A DNA stretch of 64,000 bases from Lacihabitans sp. CS3-21 (GCF_024343675.1 NZ_RJUD01000004.1:124001-188000); one strand, 5' to 3'; numbered from the stretch's first letter, positions 25,800-34,975 are shown. Program-made: numbers and translations. The notes: generated by a model from the sequence alone, not told the origin.

Positions 25800-27077
25800 A
25801 TGGGAGTATCCATCTTTGACAAAATTTCTAAGGATTCAGGTCCGCTGGGTGCCATTTCACATTTTGGTCACCACTATTTTAGCTATCCAATTCTTGAGGG
25901 TGAGATAGGCCCCTATATGACCTTTAATGGAAATAAAATCCTCAATTGGTCATTGAATAATTACCTTGGATTGTCAAATCATCCTGCGGTTAGGAAGGCA
26001 GACTCCGACGCAATTGACCAGTTTGGACTTAGCTATCCGATGGGTTCAAGAATGATGAGTGCAAACTCTTACCACCATGAAAAATTCGAAAAAGATTTGG
26101 CAGAATTCTCTGGCTATGAAGACGCTTTTCTAATGAATTTTGGTTATCAAGGAATTATGTCTGTGATAGAGGCCGTTGTGGATCATCGAGATGTAATCGT
26201 TTTTGATGGAGATTGCCATGCTTGTTTAATAGATGGTATCAGACTTCACAAAGCCAAAGGAGGGGCATATTATAGGTACAACCACAACGATATGGCCAGT
26301 CTTGAATTGAACCTAAAAAGAGCAACCAAACTTTCCGCTCAAAACGGTGGAGGCATTTTAGTAATAACCGAAGGTGTTTTTGGGATGACAGGGCAAATTG
26401 GCAAAATTGATGAAATAGTATCCTTAAAGGAACGGTTTGATTTTAAACTCCTTGTCGATGACGCACATGGCTTCGGCGTTTTAGGTCCCAATGGTAGAGG
26501 AACTCCAGAACACTTTAATTGCCAAAGTGAAGTAGATTTGTACTTTGCCACTTTCACAAAAGCCATGTCTGCAATGGGGGCGTTTGTTGGAGCTAGTGCA
26601 GAGGTAGTCAAATATCTCCGTTATAATGTTCGATCACAGATTTACGCCAAAGCTCTGCCAATGGGCTATGTTTTGGGCGGTATCAAAAGATTAGAGGTAA
26701 TTAGAGAGAATCCTCAATTTCGAGAAAAATTGTGGCAAATTGCTATGAGGCTGCAGAATGGCTTGAAAGCAGAAGGCTTTAACTTAGAAACAACCAATAG
26801 CCATGTAACGCCAGTTTATTTCAATAAAGATTTTACTCAAAATGAAGTTGGAAATATGGTTATAGACTTAAGGGAAAACCTGAAGATATTCTGTTCAGTA
26901 GTCATTTATCCAGTGGTAAACAAAGGTGTCGTGATGCTAAGACTCATTCCTACTTCGATGCATTCTTTTGAGGATGTAGATTATACGATAGAAGCTTTCA
27001 AAAAAATTAGAACAAAACTTCAAAACGGTGAATATAATTTTACCATACCTTTAAGAAGTGAAATGTATTCAAACTAA
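25800..27077 (+). CDS. Alpha-oxoamine synthase family PLP enzyme (serine palmitoyltransferase / AONS / cysteate acyltransferase type)
   Basis: This 425-residue fold-type I PLP enzyme has the PLP-binding Lys at K254 (ATFTKAMSAMG) and the cofactor Asp-Ala-His in LLVDDAHGFGVLG (about 217-229); NNYLGLSNHPAV and GSRMMSAN near residues 53 and 82 are typical of alpha-oxoamine synthases. Such enzymes condense an amino acid with an acyl thioester and release CO2. Bacteroidota use them for sphingolipid (serine) or sulfonolipid (cysteate) bases, and also for biotin. A biotin role is unlikely because no other bio gene is nearby. The Met-rich loop after the lysine and the extended N-terminus are distinctive. 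It is followed after 8 bp by an alpha/beta hydrolase. Confidence 0.85.
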   Translation: MGVSIFDKISKDSGPLGAISHFGHHYFSYPILEGEIGPYMTFNGNKILNWSLNNYLGLSNHPAVRKADSDAIDQFGLSYPMGSRMMSANSYHHEKFEKDLAEFSGYEDAFLMNFGYQGIMSVIEAVVDHRDVIVFDGDCHACLIDGIRLHKAKGGAYYRYNHNDMASLELNLKRATKLSAQNGGGILVITEGVFGMTGQIGKIDEIVSLKERFDFKLLVDDAHGFGVLGPNGRGTPEHFNCQSEVDLYFATFTKAMSAMGAFVGASAEVVKYLRYNVRSQIYAKALPMGYVLGGIKRLEVIRENPQFREKLWQIAMRLQNGLKAEGFNLETTNSHVTPVYFNKDFTQNEVGNMVIDLRENLKIFCSVVIYPVVNKGVVMLRLIPTSMHSFEDVDYTIEAFKKIRTKLQNGEYNFTIPLRSEMYSN

Positions 27078-27085
27078 AATATTTT

Positions 27086-27886
27086 ATGCCAATTATTGAG
27101 TTAAAAAACGCTTCCTGCAATTATATACTGGAAGGAGAAGGTCAAGAAACCATAGTATTTGCTCACGGCCTATTGTGGAGTCATTGGCTTTTTCATAATC
27201 AAATTGCTTTCCTAAAATCCAAGTACCGTATTCTTGCTTTTGATTTCAGAGGTCAAGGTAAATCCACCTCTAAAAATGGCAAGTACGATATGGATAGTTT
27301 GTTCGACGATACCGTTGAGCTAATTGAAACTCTCGTTGGCAAGCCCGTCATTTTTGCGGGTTTATCTATGGGTGGCTATGTTGGTATAGCTTTAGGAGCC
27401 AAACGACCCGACTTGGTCAAAAAGTTAATTTTGATGGAAACCACCACTGATGCAGAAACCGTGGATAGTATTTCTAAATACAAAATGCTGAATAATATGG
27501 TGAAAACTGTTGGGTATTGGCCTGTTGAAAAATCAATAATGGCTATTATGTTTGGTAAAAAGTTTCTGGAAGATAAATCAAGATCAAACCAATATGATGC
27601 TTTTTTAAAGAAGCTCAAAGAAAATAACCGGTCGCTGATTGTAAAAGCCACGGAGGGAGTCATTTTAAGAGAGTCAACAGAATATCATTTGCCCAATATC
27701 AAATGCAAAACTTTGATATTGGTTGGTAGTCAAGATGTTCCATGTCCTGTGGAAAAGTCGCAACACTTAGCAGATAATATAATAAACTCACAGCTAATAA
27801 TTATTGATGGGGCTGGACATACCGGAACTTTAGAGGAGCCTGAGAAATATAACATGGCTATCAAGAACTTTATTGAAAATGATTGA
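27086..27886 (+). CDS. Alpha/beta hydrolase
   Basis: The 266-residue protein is an alpha/beta hydrolase with nucleophile Ser94 in the elbow FAGLSMGGYVG, an oxyanion-hole region FAHGLLWSHW (about 25-34), the acid residue Asp near 218 (VGSQDVPCPVE) and the His in DGAGHTGTLEEP (about 245). No signal peptide is present, so it is cytoplasmic. It begins 8 bp after the oxoamine synthase gene and was probably acquired into the same transcript, suggesting a thioesterase or esterase step on the same acyl product; that link is inference. A BioH-like carboxylesterase role is an alternative. Confidence 0.88.
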   Translation: MPIIELKNASCNYILEGEGQETIVFAHGLLWSHWLFHNQIAFLKSKYRILAFDFRGQGKSTSKNGKYDMDSLFDDTVELIETLVGKPVIFAGLSMGGYVGIALGAKRPDLVKKLILMETTTDAETVDSISKYKMLNNMVKTVGYWPVEKSIMAIMFGKKFLEDKSRSNQYDAFLKKLKENNRSLIVKATEGVILRESTEYHLPNIKCKTLILVGSQDVPCPVEKSQHLADNIINSQLIIIDGAGHTGTLEEPEKYNMAIKNFIEND

Positions 27887-27913
27887 TACTTTTGGGTTGT
27901 TTTTGTTTAAAAA

Positions 27914-28729
27914 ATGATTCAAAATAAAGTCAAAACGGTTTTTCAATATATTTCATTTTCCAGCTTAAATGTAGTGCTGGCTACTCTTGTTTGTTTTATA
28001 GCATTCTATAAACTCCCAAACAATCAGCCATTTAAAGACTTTTTATCGCTTGCCCAGCTAGGTTTGACCTGCTGGGCAATTTATATTTTAGATAGACTTC
28101 GAGATAATATCTCATCCTTAGAAATTATTACAGATCGCCATAAATTCCATTTTGAACATCAATTTATACTACAAATATTATTGATTTCTTCAGTGTCAAT
28201 CACAGCGATAATAGCTCTATTTCAACCTTTTATACTCAATATATATGGAATATTACTTTTAGTGGTTGTAGTTTTTTATGTTTATTTTATCTCGCCAAAA
28301 TATCCATTTCTGAAAGAGCTTTTCATGCCAATTATCTATACAGCAGCGGTGGTAGGTGTGCCGTTTGTTTTAAATTCAAGCATAAGTTTTAGTTCGTGGA
28401 TTTTAGCTCTCATGTTTTTCGGTGTAGTAATTCAAAATGCCTTTTCATTCTCTTTATTTGAATCGGAGGAAGGCCAAAACACAGAAAATATTTGCAGTAA
28501 AATTGGCCAAAAAAATACAAGAAAAGTAATTAACTACGTGACGAGTCTTAATATATTTTTGGTTATTTTCTTTTTTGGAAATCAATTCCACTACCCAAAT
28601 TTGCTTTCGTTTATCATAGTTACCATTTCAATAGCTACCTCTCTGATTGTTGCAAATTCAAATCGATTCAGAGATAGTTATCGTTGGATCATTGATTCCT
28701 TACTTTTTCTTCCCTTGATGGTCTTTTAG
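27914..28729 (+). CDS. Polytopic membrane protein, UbiA-like
   Basis: This 271-residue protein has seven to nine hydrophobic segments. The cytoplasmic loop after the second helix reads IYILDRLRDN followed by a DRHKFH motif, resembling the first Asp-rich metal-diphosphate motif of UbiA prenyltransferases, but the second Asp-rich motif is only weakly seen (SLFESEEG). The assignment is therefore tentative. It follows the alpha/beta hydrolase by 27 bp, on the same strand as the oxoamine synthase, suggesting a shared lipid-modification pathway. Its last 30 bases overlap the convergent small membrane gene. Confidence 0.6.
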   Translation: MIQNKVKTVFQYISFSSLNVVLATLVCFIAFYKLPNNQPFKDFLSLAQLGLTCWAIYILDRLRDNISSLEIITDRHKFHFEHQFILQILLISSVSITAIIALFQPFILNIYGILLLVVVVFYVYFISPKYPFLKELFMPIIYTAAVVGVPFVLNSSISFSSWILALMFFGVVIQNAFSFSLFESEEGQNTENICSKIGQKNTRKVINYVTSLNIFLVIFFFGNQFHYPNLLSFIIVTISIATSLIVANSNRFRDSYRWIIDSLLFLPLMVF

Positions 28730-28894
28730 TTTTTGTATCCCTCTTCTGTAAAGAGCAAATAAAACTCCACCTATGCCTAGCATCAACAAAAAATAAGTAT
28801 CCGAAAAAGGGACATCTTTGTAGATAAATTGGTCTACCCAAATTACTAAAAAGCCAATGCTTCCAAAAAATATTAATACATCTACCAGTTTCAT
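28700..28894 (-). CDS. Small two-helix membrane protein of unknown function
   Basis: Started at the ATG at 28894, this is a 64-residue protein (MKLVDVLIFFGSIG) with hydrophobic segments at about 4-20 and 31-48, separated by a DQFIYKDVPFSDT loop, and a basic tail (RRGIQKLKDHQGKKK). It begins one base after the stop of the cytochrome-b5-like gene, so the two are probably co-translated. The 3' end overlaps the UbiA-like gene by 30 bp on the other strand. I recognise no family. The tight coupling is the main support that it is real. Confidence 0.6.
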   Translation of the reverse strand: MKLVDVLIFFGSIGFLVIWVDQFIYKDVPFSDTYFLLMLGIGGVLFALYRRGIQKLKDHQGKKK

Positions 28895-28895
28895 A

Positions 28896-29132
28896 TTAGT
28901 CAATTAGTTTACCAATTATTTTCATCTTATCAAAAACAGCTTCAGTATGTGGTGCATCCTTAAGTTCAGCTGTCAAATCTTGCCCAGCCCAATGCTCGTA
29001 GTGTTTACCGTTTTTCCAAAGTCTCGAATTTGAAACATCATACACCATTCCTTTGTAGGCCACCCAAATTTCTGGTTTGTCAGTCCCATTTCTAAGCGAC
29101 AAAGCCCTTTTTTTAATTTCTTTTAATTCCAA
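28896..29132 (-). CDS. Cytochrome b5-like heme/steroid-binding domain protein
   Basis: The domain is complete from LKEIKKRALSLRNG through WVAYKGMVYDVSNSRLWKNGKHYEHWAGQDLTAELKDAPHTEAVF to KMKIIGKLID; the two conserved His (HYEH and DAPHTEAV) could be heme ligands or part of a steroid-binding pocket. The start is uncertain. A TTG at 29132 gives 78 residues matching the family's usual beginning, and a minus-strand TACTTTTG at 29158-29151 sits just upstream. An ATG at 29204 would add 24 residues (MPHFSLKN...) not seen in the family and lies upstream of that element. It is co-transcribed with the 64-residue membrane protein. Confidence 0.72.
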   Translation of the reverse strand: MELKEIKKRALSLRNGTDKPEIWVAYKGMVYDVSNSRLWKNGKHYEHWAGQDLTAELKDAPHTEAVFDKMKIIGKLID

Positions 29133-29266
29133 AAGCTGAAAATTTAATTTCAAAAGTAATACAATTGTTGTTTTTGGTATGTTTTTCAAAGAAAAATGTG
29201 GCATTTTTTTTGCCTTATACAACGAATCAAGATATATTTACGTTTTATAAAGAAAACAATTTTATT

Positions 29267-29716
29267 ATGAACAAAAGGTTACTATTTTCAACTATAATCA
29301 CTTTTGGTGTTTTTGTTATATTTTCTTGTAAGCCTAAAGTTGCTCCAGTTTCTGAAAGAATTGCAAAAATATGGACAGCAAGTTCAGTTAAAGAAAATGG
29401 TACTGAGGTATACAAAACTGGTGGAACAGCCAATACGAAACCTGGTTACAGTACTTATAAATTAGACCTTTCTACCCCACCAAATGTCACTATTAGAGAA
29501 ATTGATGGTGGAACATACACCGGTACATATTCAGTAACGGCCACAACATTGTCAATTAAAGGGCTTACTCCACAACCAACCGGTACAGGTGGAAATTTAG
29601 ATTTTACGATTACCTCACTTTCTGATGAAGGCACAAACTTGGTTCTTACTGCTACTACTCCTTATCCAAAAACTGGAAATACCACGAATACTTACACTTT
29701 AACGACCAGTAATTAA
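29267..29716 (+). CDS. Putative lipoprotein of unknown function
   Basis: Started at the ATG at 29267, the 149-residue protein begins MNKRLLFSTIITFGVFVIFSCKPK, a lipoprotein signal with Cys21 as probable lipidation site. The rest is Thr/Gly-rich (YTGTYSVTATTLSIKG, TGNTTNTYTLTTSN) and looks like a small beta-sandwich or lipocalin-like domain; the lipocalin-like idea is weak. The in-frame extension back to 29165 overlaps the b5-like gene and has no signal sequence, so it was dropped. A strong terminator follows directly. Confidence 0.78.
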   Translation: MNKRLLFSTIITFGVFVIFSCKPKVAPVSERIAKIWTASSVKENGTEVYKTGGTANTKPGYSTYKLDLSTPPNVTIREIDGGTYTGTYSVTATTLSIKGLTPQPTGTGGNLDFTITSLSDEGTNLVLTATTPYPKTGNTTNTYTLTTSN

Positions 29717-29738
29717 TCTTAGTTAAATATAGTCATTG

Positions 29739-29768
29739 AAGGTGTTTCGAAAGAAACACCTTTTTTTT
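29739..29768 (+). terminator. Intrinsic terminator with GAAA tetraloop
   Basis: AAGGTGTTTC and GAAACACCTT pair perfectly around a GAAA tetraloop and are followed by T(8), 22 bp after the lipoprotein gene. The end of its T run also supplies the TTG of the thiL promoter. Confidence 0.92.
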
Positions 29769-29796
29769 GTATATAGCTTCTAATACCTTAATTTTG
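29767..29796 (+). promoter_or_regulatory. Promoter of thiL, overlapping the previous terminator
   Basis: TTG at 29767-29769 is followed after 19 bases by TAATTTTG at 29789-29796, a perfect Bacteroidota promoter. The ATG of thiL starts only four bases after it, so the transcript is likely leaderless or nearly so. Confidence 0.7.
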
Positions 29797-29800
29797 TTAA

Positions 29801-30814
29801 ATGGAAAAAGAAACAATTGAAAGTCTTGGAGAATTTGGACTTATAGATAGAATAAAAAGTAATGCGGTTATTTTCAATACCAACACCGCTTTGGGAATTG
29901 GTGACGATGCCGCTGTAATAGATAATGGCAACACTTTTACACTTATCAGCACTGATTTATTGCTCGAAGGTGTTCATTTTGACTTAACCTATACCCCACT
30001 TAAACATCTGGGTTATAAGGCTGTTGCTGTTAATGTTTCAGATATTGCCGCCATGAATGGCACACCAAAGCAGATAACGGTTTCAATTGCCATAAGTAAT
30101 CGTTTTGATTTAGAGGCCATTGATGAGTTTTATGAGGGTGTAAATGCCGCTTGTGAAGCCTATCACATAGATCTTGTGGGAGGTGATACGGCCTCAAGTC
30201 GCTCAGGATTAGTTATTTCTGTGACTGCAGTTGGAGAGGTTGACAAAGACAAAATTGTTTATAGATCAGGAGCTGGTGAAAACGACATCGTTTGTGTAAC
30301 GGGTGATTTGGGAGCCGCATACATGGGTTTGCAAGTATTGGAGCGTGAAAAACAAGAATTTCTTGGCAATCCACAAATGCAACCTAAAATAGATGATAAA
30401 ACATATGTTGTTGGAAGGCAACTAAAACCAGAAGGTCGTACAGATATTGTACATGATTTAAACGAAATAGGTGTAGTTCCTACCTCCATGATCGATATTT
30501 CAGATGGTTTGGCTTCAGAAATCCTTCACCTTTCTAAGCATTCTCAAGTTGGATTTACTGTATTTTTTGATAACATCCCGATTGAAAATATCACTTTGGA
30601 AACTTGTACTGAATTCAATTTGAATCCAATTGCCAGTATAATTAGCGGTGGAGAAGACTATGAACTGTTAATTACTTTCAAGCAATCTGATTTTGAAAAG
30701 ATAAAATCGATACCTGAAATTACACCTATTGGCTTTGTGACAAAAGAGATAGAAAATTGGTTGGTGTTAAACTCCGGAGAAAAAACTAAAATAGTAGCCC
30801 AGGGTTGGAAATGA
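29801..30814 (+). CDS. thiL: Thiamine-phosphate kinase
   Basis: The 337-residue protein is an AIRS/PurM-fold kinase that phosphorylates thiamine monophosphate to thiamine diphosphate. Recognisable segments are ALGIGDDAAVID (about 30-41, metal/phosphate Asp pair), AVNVSDIAAMNG (about 75), DLVGGDTASSRSG (about 124-136) and MIDISDGLASEI (about 228), all typical of ThiL. It has no signal peptide. The next gene overlaps its stop by ATGA, so it is co-translated with an NlpC/P60 protein, though a functional link is not evident. No TPP riboswitch is visible upstream. Confidence 0.94.
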   Translation: MEKETIESLGEFGLIDRIKSNAVIFNTNTALGIGDDAAVIDNGNTFTLISTDLLLEGVHFDLTYTPLKHLGYKAVAVNVSDIAAMNGTPKQITVSIAISNRFDLEAIDEFYEGVNAACEAYHIDLVGGDTASSRSGLVISVTAVGEVDKDKIVYRSGAGENDIVCVTGDLGAAYMGLQVLEREKQEFLGNPQMQPKIDDKTYVVGRQLKPEGRTDIVHDLNEIGVVPTSMIDISDGLASEILHLSKHSQVGFTVFFDNIPIENITLETCTEFNLNPIASIISGGEDYELLITFKQSDFEKIKSIPEITPIGFVTKEIENWLVLNSGEKTKIVAQGWK

Positions 30815-31938
30815 AAAGACTTTTTTTAATATCCTTCATATTATTAAGCTATTGTACATCAGCACAATGTGACGAAGATATTGAAAAAAACAGGAAAATT
30901 TATGCCCCTGATAAAAGGACTGTGATTTTCGAAATAAGCTACAATGCTCAATTTAATTCAATTCGAGGAAAGACCAATTCATTAAATGCGAAAAAGGCAC
31001 TTTCAGAACTATGCCTGCAACGCAATGTCATAGATTCTATTCAATTTTTACCAGCTAAGGAAAATAATTTAAAAAAATACGGAATTGTCCATGTTTCGGT
31101 AGCGAATCTTAGGACAAAACCTGAGGAATCTGCTGAGTTAGCTTCACAGATGTTGATGGGAATGCCACTTCGAATACTCGAAAAAAATAGAGGCTGGTAC
31201 AGAGTCCAATGTCCAGATGATTATATTGGATGGATAGACGGCTCTACGATGACCCAATTCTCTGAAAATGAATATGCTATTTACCAGTCTGCAAAAAAAG
31301 CAGTATTTACAAAGCCATTTGGATTTGCATTATCGGATACTTCATCTATAATTCGTCCCATTAGAGATTTAAGTTTTGGGAATCTATTAACGCTTCAAAA
31401 AATAGAAAAAGGTTTTGCAGAAGTAATTTTCCCTGATGGAAAAACTGGATTTTTACCAGCTAATGAAATACAGAATTCAGAAGATTGGCTAAAAACTCGC
31501 AAAACTGATACTGAGTCTTTGGTTAATAATGGATATCAGATGTTAGGAATTCCTTATTTATGGGGAGGTACATCTTTCAAAGGAGCCGATTGTAGTGGTT
31601 TTACCAGAATGACTTTTCTAGCCTCAGGAATGTTATTACCAAGAGATGCCTCTCAGCAAGCATTATTGGGCGAAACTGTTTCGATAGATTCTGAATTCAC
31701 TAAACTATCAAAGGGTGATTTGTTGTTCTTTGGAAATCTCCAAACTTCAAAAGTAACACACGTGGCTATATGGGCTGGAAACAAATCCTTCATTCATTCT
31801 TCCGGAATGATTCAAGTAAATAGTTTTGATATAAATTCTCCAAATTATGATGAATATAATCTTAAAAGACTACTTTTTGTAAAAAGAATAGATCATAAAC
31901 AATTATATTTATCAGGAAAAAACTTTTACAAATTCTAA
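30811..31938 (+). CDS. NlpC/P60 family cell-wall hydrolase with SH3-like domains
   Basis: The start chosen is the ATG at 30811, overlapping the thiL stop; the in-frame TTG at 30805 is unnecessary. The 375-residue protein has a signal peptide (MKRLFLISFILLSYCTSAQ). Two SH3b-like regions lie at about 92-150 (GIVHVSVANLRTKP, GWYRVQCPDDYIGWI) and 160-222. The C-terminal NlpC/P60 peptidase has the catalytic Cys261 in GADCSGFTRMTF and His317 in VTHVAIWAG, with His329 as the third polar residue. It should cleave peptidoglycan peptides, typically gamma-D-Glu-diamino acid bonds, in the periplasm. Confidence 0.92.
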   Translation: MKRLFLISFILLSYCTSAQCDEDIEKNRKIYAPDKRTVIFEISYNAQFNSIRGKTNSLNAKKALSELCLQRNVIDSIQFLPAKENNLKKYGIVHVSVANLRTKPEESAELASQMLMGMPLRILEKNRGWYRVQCPDDYIGWIDGSTMTQFSENEYAIYQSAKKAVFTKPFGFALSDTSSIIRPIRDLSFGNLLTLQKIEKGFAEVIFPDGKTGFLPANEIQNSEDWLKTRKTDTESLVNNGYQMLGIPYLWGGTSFKGADCSGFTRMTFLASGMLLPRDASQQALLGETVSIDSEFTKLSKGDLLFFGNLQTSKVTHVAIWAGNKSFIHSSGMIQVNSFDINSPNYDEYNLKRLLFVKRIDHKQLYLSGKNFYKF

Positions 31939-31984
31939 ATATAGATTTTGTAGATTTACTTATCTATTTAATATTCAACTCTCG

Positions 31985-34975
31985 ATGAAAAAACTTTCAA
32001 TTTTATTGGCGATTTCGCTATGCTCTTTTCTTTCTGACCAAAGAGAACCCCTGACTTCCGAAGCATATGCCAAACTCACAGAATCTCAGAAAAGGACTGT
32101 TGAACATGCCTTAGATGGTATAGAATTAAAAGATCCTGAATTAGAAATTAGTCTTTTTGCATCAGAACCTATGATGACCAATCCTACCAACATGGACATT
32201 GACGCCAAAGGTAGAGTTTGGATTTGTGAAGCCTATAATTACAGGAATGCCCTCAATCCAAGAAATCCTTATAACCCTAAAGGCGACAGGATTTTGATTA
32301 TGGAAGACACTGATAAAGATGGCAAAGCCGATAAATCAAAAGTATTTTATCAAGGCGAAGATATCAATGCAGCCCTCGGTATAGCGATTTTGGGAAATAA
32401 AGTCTATGTATCATGCAGTCCCAATGTTTTTGTTTTTACAGATGAAAACGGCGACGATATACCTGATAAAAAAGAAATTCTTTTTTCTGGAATTGGTGGC
32501 CTCCAACATGACCACGGTATGCACGCATTTGTTTTTGGACCCGATGGTAAGCTTTACTTCAATTTTGGCAATTCAGGAAATACTTTAATTTCGAAAAATG
32601 GAAAATCGTATTTGGATGATAAAAATAAAGTTATTACGGGAGATGGAAAACCATATCGAGAAGGCATGGTCTTTCGAGCAAACGAAGATGGAACAGATCT
32701 AGAGCCATTGGCCTGGAATTTTAGAAACAACTATGAACTTGCCTTAGACAGTTACGGAAAAATGTGGCAGTCTGACAATGATGATGATGGAAATAGGAGT
32801 ACGCGAATAAACTATGTAATGGACTATGGAAACTACGGCTTCAAAGATGAAATGACTGGTGCCGACTGGAGAGTCCGCCGAACAAATATGGAAGATTCAG
32901 TATATCGCAAACACTGGCACTTAAATGATCCAGGAGTAGTACCCAATTTGTTACAGACTTATGCTGGTTCTCCAACCGGAATTATTTTCTATGAAGGTTC
33001 TCTCCTACCTGCTAAATATCGAAACCAAATAATACATTGTGATGCTGGGCCTAATATTGTGAGAGCTTATCCAGCAGTAAAAAATGGTGCTGGATTCTCA
33101 GCCACTGTCTTGAATATTTTGGATGGTTCAAAAAGAGATAAATGGTTTCGACCATCTGATGTCACAGTAGCTCCAGATGGTTCCTTATTTGTGTCAGATT
33201 GGTACGATCCAGGCGTGGGAGGCCATGCCATGGGCGATTCATTGAGAGGAAGAATATATCGAATAGCACCTAAAGGAGTCAACTATAAAGTACCTGTTTA
33301 TGATTATGCCAACGCCAAAGGAGCCACTGAAGCTCTTCAAAATCCAAATCAATCAGTTAAGTATTTAGCTTATCAGTCATTAAAAAATATGGGATCTAAA
33401 GCTGAAAATTCACTTAAAGAATTGGTGAATGATTCAAATCCTGTAATGGCAGCGAGAGCATATTGGCTTTTAGCAGATCAAAATAGCCTATGGATTAATC
33501 ACGCAGCTGAAAGTCAAAATGAAGACTTGAGAGTTTTGTCGGTCAGAATGGCTAGGAAATATTTCAAAAACCCCTATGAGTTTTTAAAAGAAATGGCCAG
33601 TGATGCCTCTATACAAGTCAAAAGAGAGGTCGCATTGGCTATTAGACACAAAAATTATTCCGATATTTGGGTAAAATTGGCTTCGGAATATAAAGGGGAG
33701 GACCGTTGGTACTTAGAGGCCCTTGGTATTGCCGCCAACGAAGATTGGGATAAATCCTTGGAATTGCTTCAAGGAAAAGAGGGAAAAGAGTGGTTGAGCA
33801 AACCACACGTAAAAGAACTGGTGTGGCGAAGTAGAGGAACCAAAACGATGGAATATTTGGCTGAGATTATTCAAAATGAAAAGTCTGAAGCCAATAAATG
33901 GAAATATTACCGAGCTTTCGACTTTCAAAAGGGAACAAACAAAAACGACATCCTTTTCAAACTTATAAAATCAGCTAAAAGTGATGAGGAAAAAGTGACC
34001 ATTTTTAAACTTCTGGATCAGAATACTATTCAAAATAATACCAATTTCAAGGTCGAATTTCCGAAACTATTGGCTGGAATAAAAAATGATTTAGACTTTC
34101 TCGATTTGGTATCCAAATATAATGTGAAATCTCAATTTACGAGATTACACCATTTAACATTGAATTCTGTGGATCGCCAAGTTTCTGCTGAAGCAGGCAA
34201 TGCCAGTGTAAAAATGCATGGATCTAAAGGGCTTTTATTAGAACTGAATAATCCAAAAAATATAAAGAAAGCAATAGACAAATATGGAAATGTCGACAAT
34301 GCCTTGATAGCCAACGAACTCATTAAAATTTACACCAATAAAAAATATTCTGAGGAAATTAGAACTTTGGCACTTAATGAAATGGGCGGCTGGGAGTCTG
34401 AAGCTATCCTTTGGGAACAGTTTAAGGCAAAGAAAGTCCCAGTAGAATTTGTAGATATGGCCTTGAGCATTCTTAAACGCACGTGGCATGGAGATATCAG
34501 AAACGAAGTCAATAAAATAATAGCAACGGGTGGCGGTGAAACCATCAACATTGATAACGTATTGAATGGAAAAGGTAACCAATCAGCTGGAAAAGAAGTA
34601 TTTGCGGCATATTGTGCATCTTGTCATCTAGCCAAAGATTCAGGGATTGACTTTGGGCCATCTTTGTCGCAAATCGGAAATAAATTGAGTAAACAAGGAC
34701 TTCTAAACGCCATTGTCAATCCAAGTGAAGGCATTGGATTTGGTTATGAAACCCAAGAAATTACCATGAAAAATGGAGATGTTTTGCAAGCCATAATCAC
34801 TTCAAAAACTGAAATTGATTTAATGATAAAATATCCTGGCACTTCAAATGTCACAATTTTGAAATTAAAGGATGTTCTAAAAATTGAACAAAAAAATGAT
34901 TCCTTGATGCCTAAATTTGCTTTAAACGAAGCAGAATTAAAAAATCTTATTTCTTATCTAGAAATACTAAAATGA
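31985..34975 (+). CDS. PVC-type propeller dehydrogenase with C-terminal cytochrome c (CxxCH)
   Basis: This 996-residue protein has a signal peptide (MKKLSILLAISLCSFLS), then a PVC-type seven-bladed propeller (about 45-440: ELEISLFASEPMMTNPTNMDIDAKGRVWICE, EDTDKDGKADKSKVF), HEAT-like helices (about 450-720: AARAYWLLADQ, VKREVALAIRH) and a cytochrome c domain with heme motif CASCH at 877-881 and a distal segment MKNGDVLQAI after it. Members are periplasmic enzymes thought to oxidise sugars or alcohols with electrons passed to the c-type heme. The next gene, SelW-like, overlaps its stop by ATGA. It is a paralogue of the propeller in the gene at the left window edge. Confidence 0.92.
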   Translation: MKKLSILLAISLCSFLSDQREPLTSEAYAKLTESQKRTVEHALDGIELKDPELEISLFASEPMMTNPTNMDIDAKGRVWICEAYNYRNALNPRNPYNPKGDRILIMEDTDKDGKADKSKVFYQGEDINAALGIAILGNKVYVSCSPNVFVFTDENGDDIPDKKEILFSGIGGLQHDHGMHAFVFGPDGKLYFNFGNSGNTLISKNGKSYLDDKNKVITGDGKPYREGMVFRANEDGTDLEPLAWNFRNNYELALDSYGKMWQSDNDDDGNRSTRINYVMDYGNYGFKDEMTGADWRVRRTNMEDSVYRKHWHLNDPGVVPNLLQTYAGSPTGIIFYEGSLLPAKYRNQIIHCDAGPNIVRAYPAVKNGAGFSATVLNILDGSKRDKWFRPSDVTVAPDGSLFVSDWYDPGVGGHAMGDSLRGRIYRIAPKGVNYKVPVYDYANAKGATEALQNPNQSVKYLAYQSLKNMGSKAENSLKELVNDSNPVMAARAYWLLADQNSLWINHAAESQNEDLRVLSVRMARKYFKNPYEFLKEMASDASIQVKREVALAIRHKNYSDIWVKLASEYKGEDRWYLEALGIAANEDWDKSLELLQGKEGKEWLSKPHVKELVWRSRGTKTMEYLAEIIQNEKSEANKWKYYRAFDFQKGTNKNDILFKLIKSAKSDEEKVTIFKLLDQNTIQNNTNFKVEFPKLLAGIKNDLDFLDLVSKYNVKSQFTRLHHLTLNSVDRQVSAEAGNASVKMHGSKGLLLELNNPKNIKKAIDKYGNVDNALIANELIKIYTNKKYSEEIRTLALNEMGGWESEAILWEQFKAKKVPVEFVDMALSILKRTWHGDIRNEVNKIIATGGGETINIDNVLNGKGNQSAGKEVFAAYCASCHLAKDSGIDFGPSLSQIGNKLSKQGLLNAIVNPSEGIGFGYETQEITMKNGDVLQAIITSKTEIDLMIKYPGTSNVTILKLKDVLKIEQKNDSLMPKFALNEAELKNLISYLEILK

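Noticed and set aside
29801-30814. A TPP riboswitch for thiL
   Set aside because: Only 32 bases separate the previous terminator from the ATG, too short for the aptamer, and no conserved TPP motif is seen.
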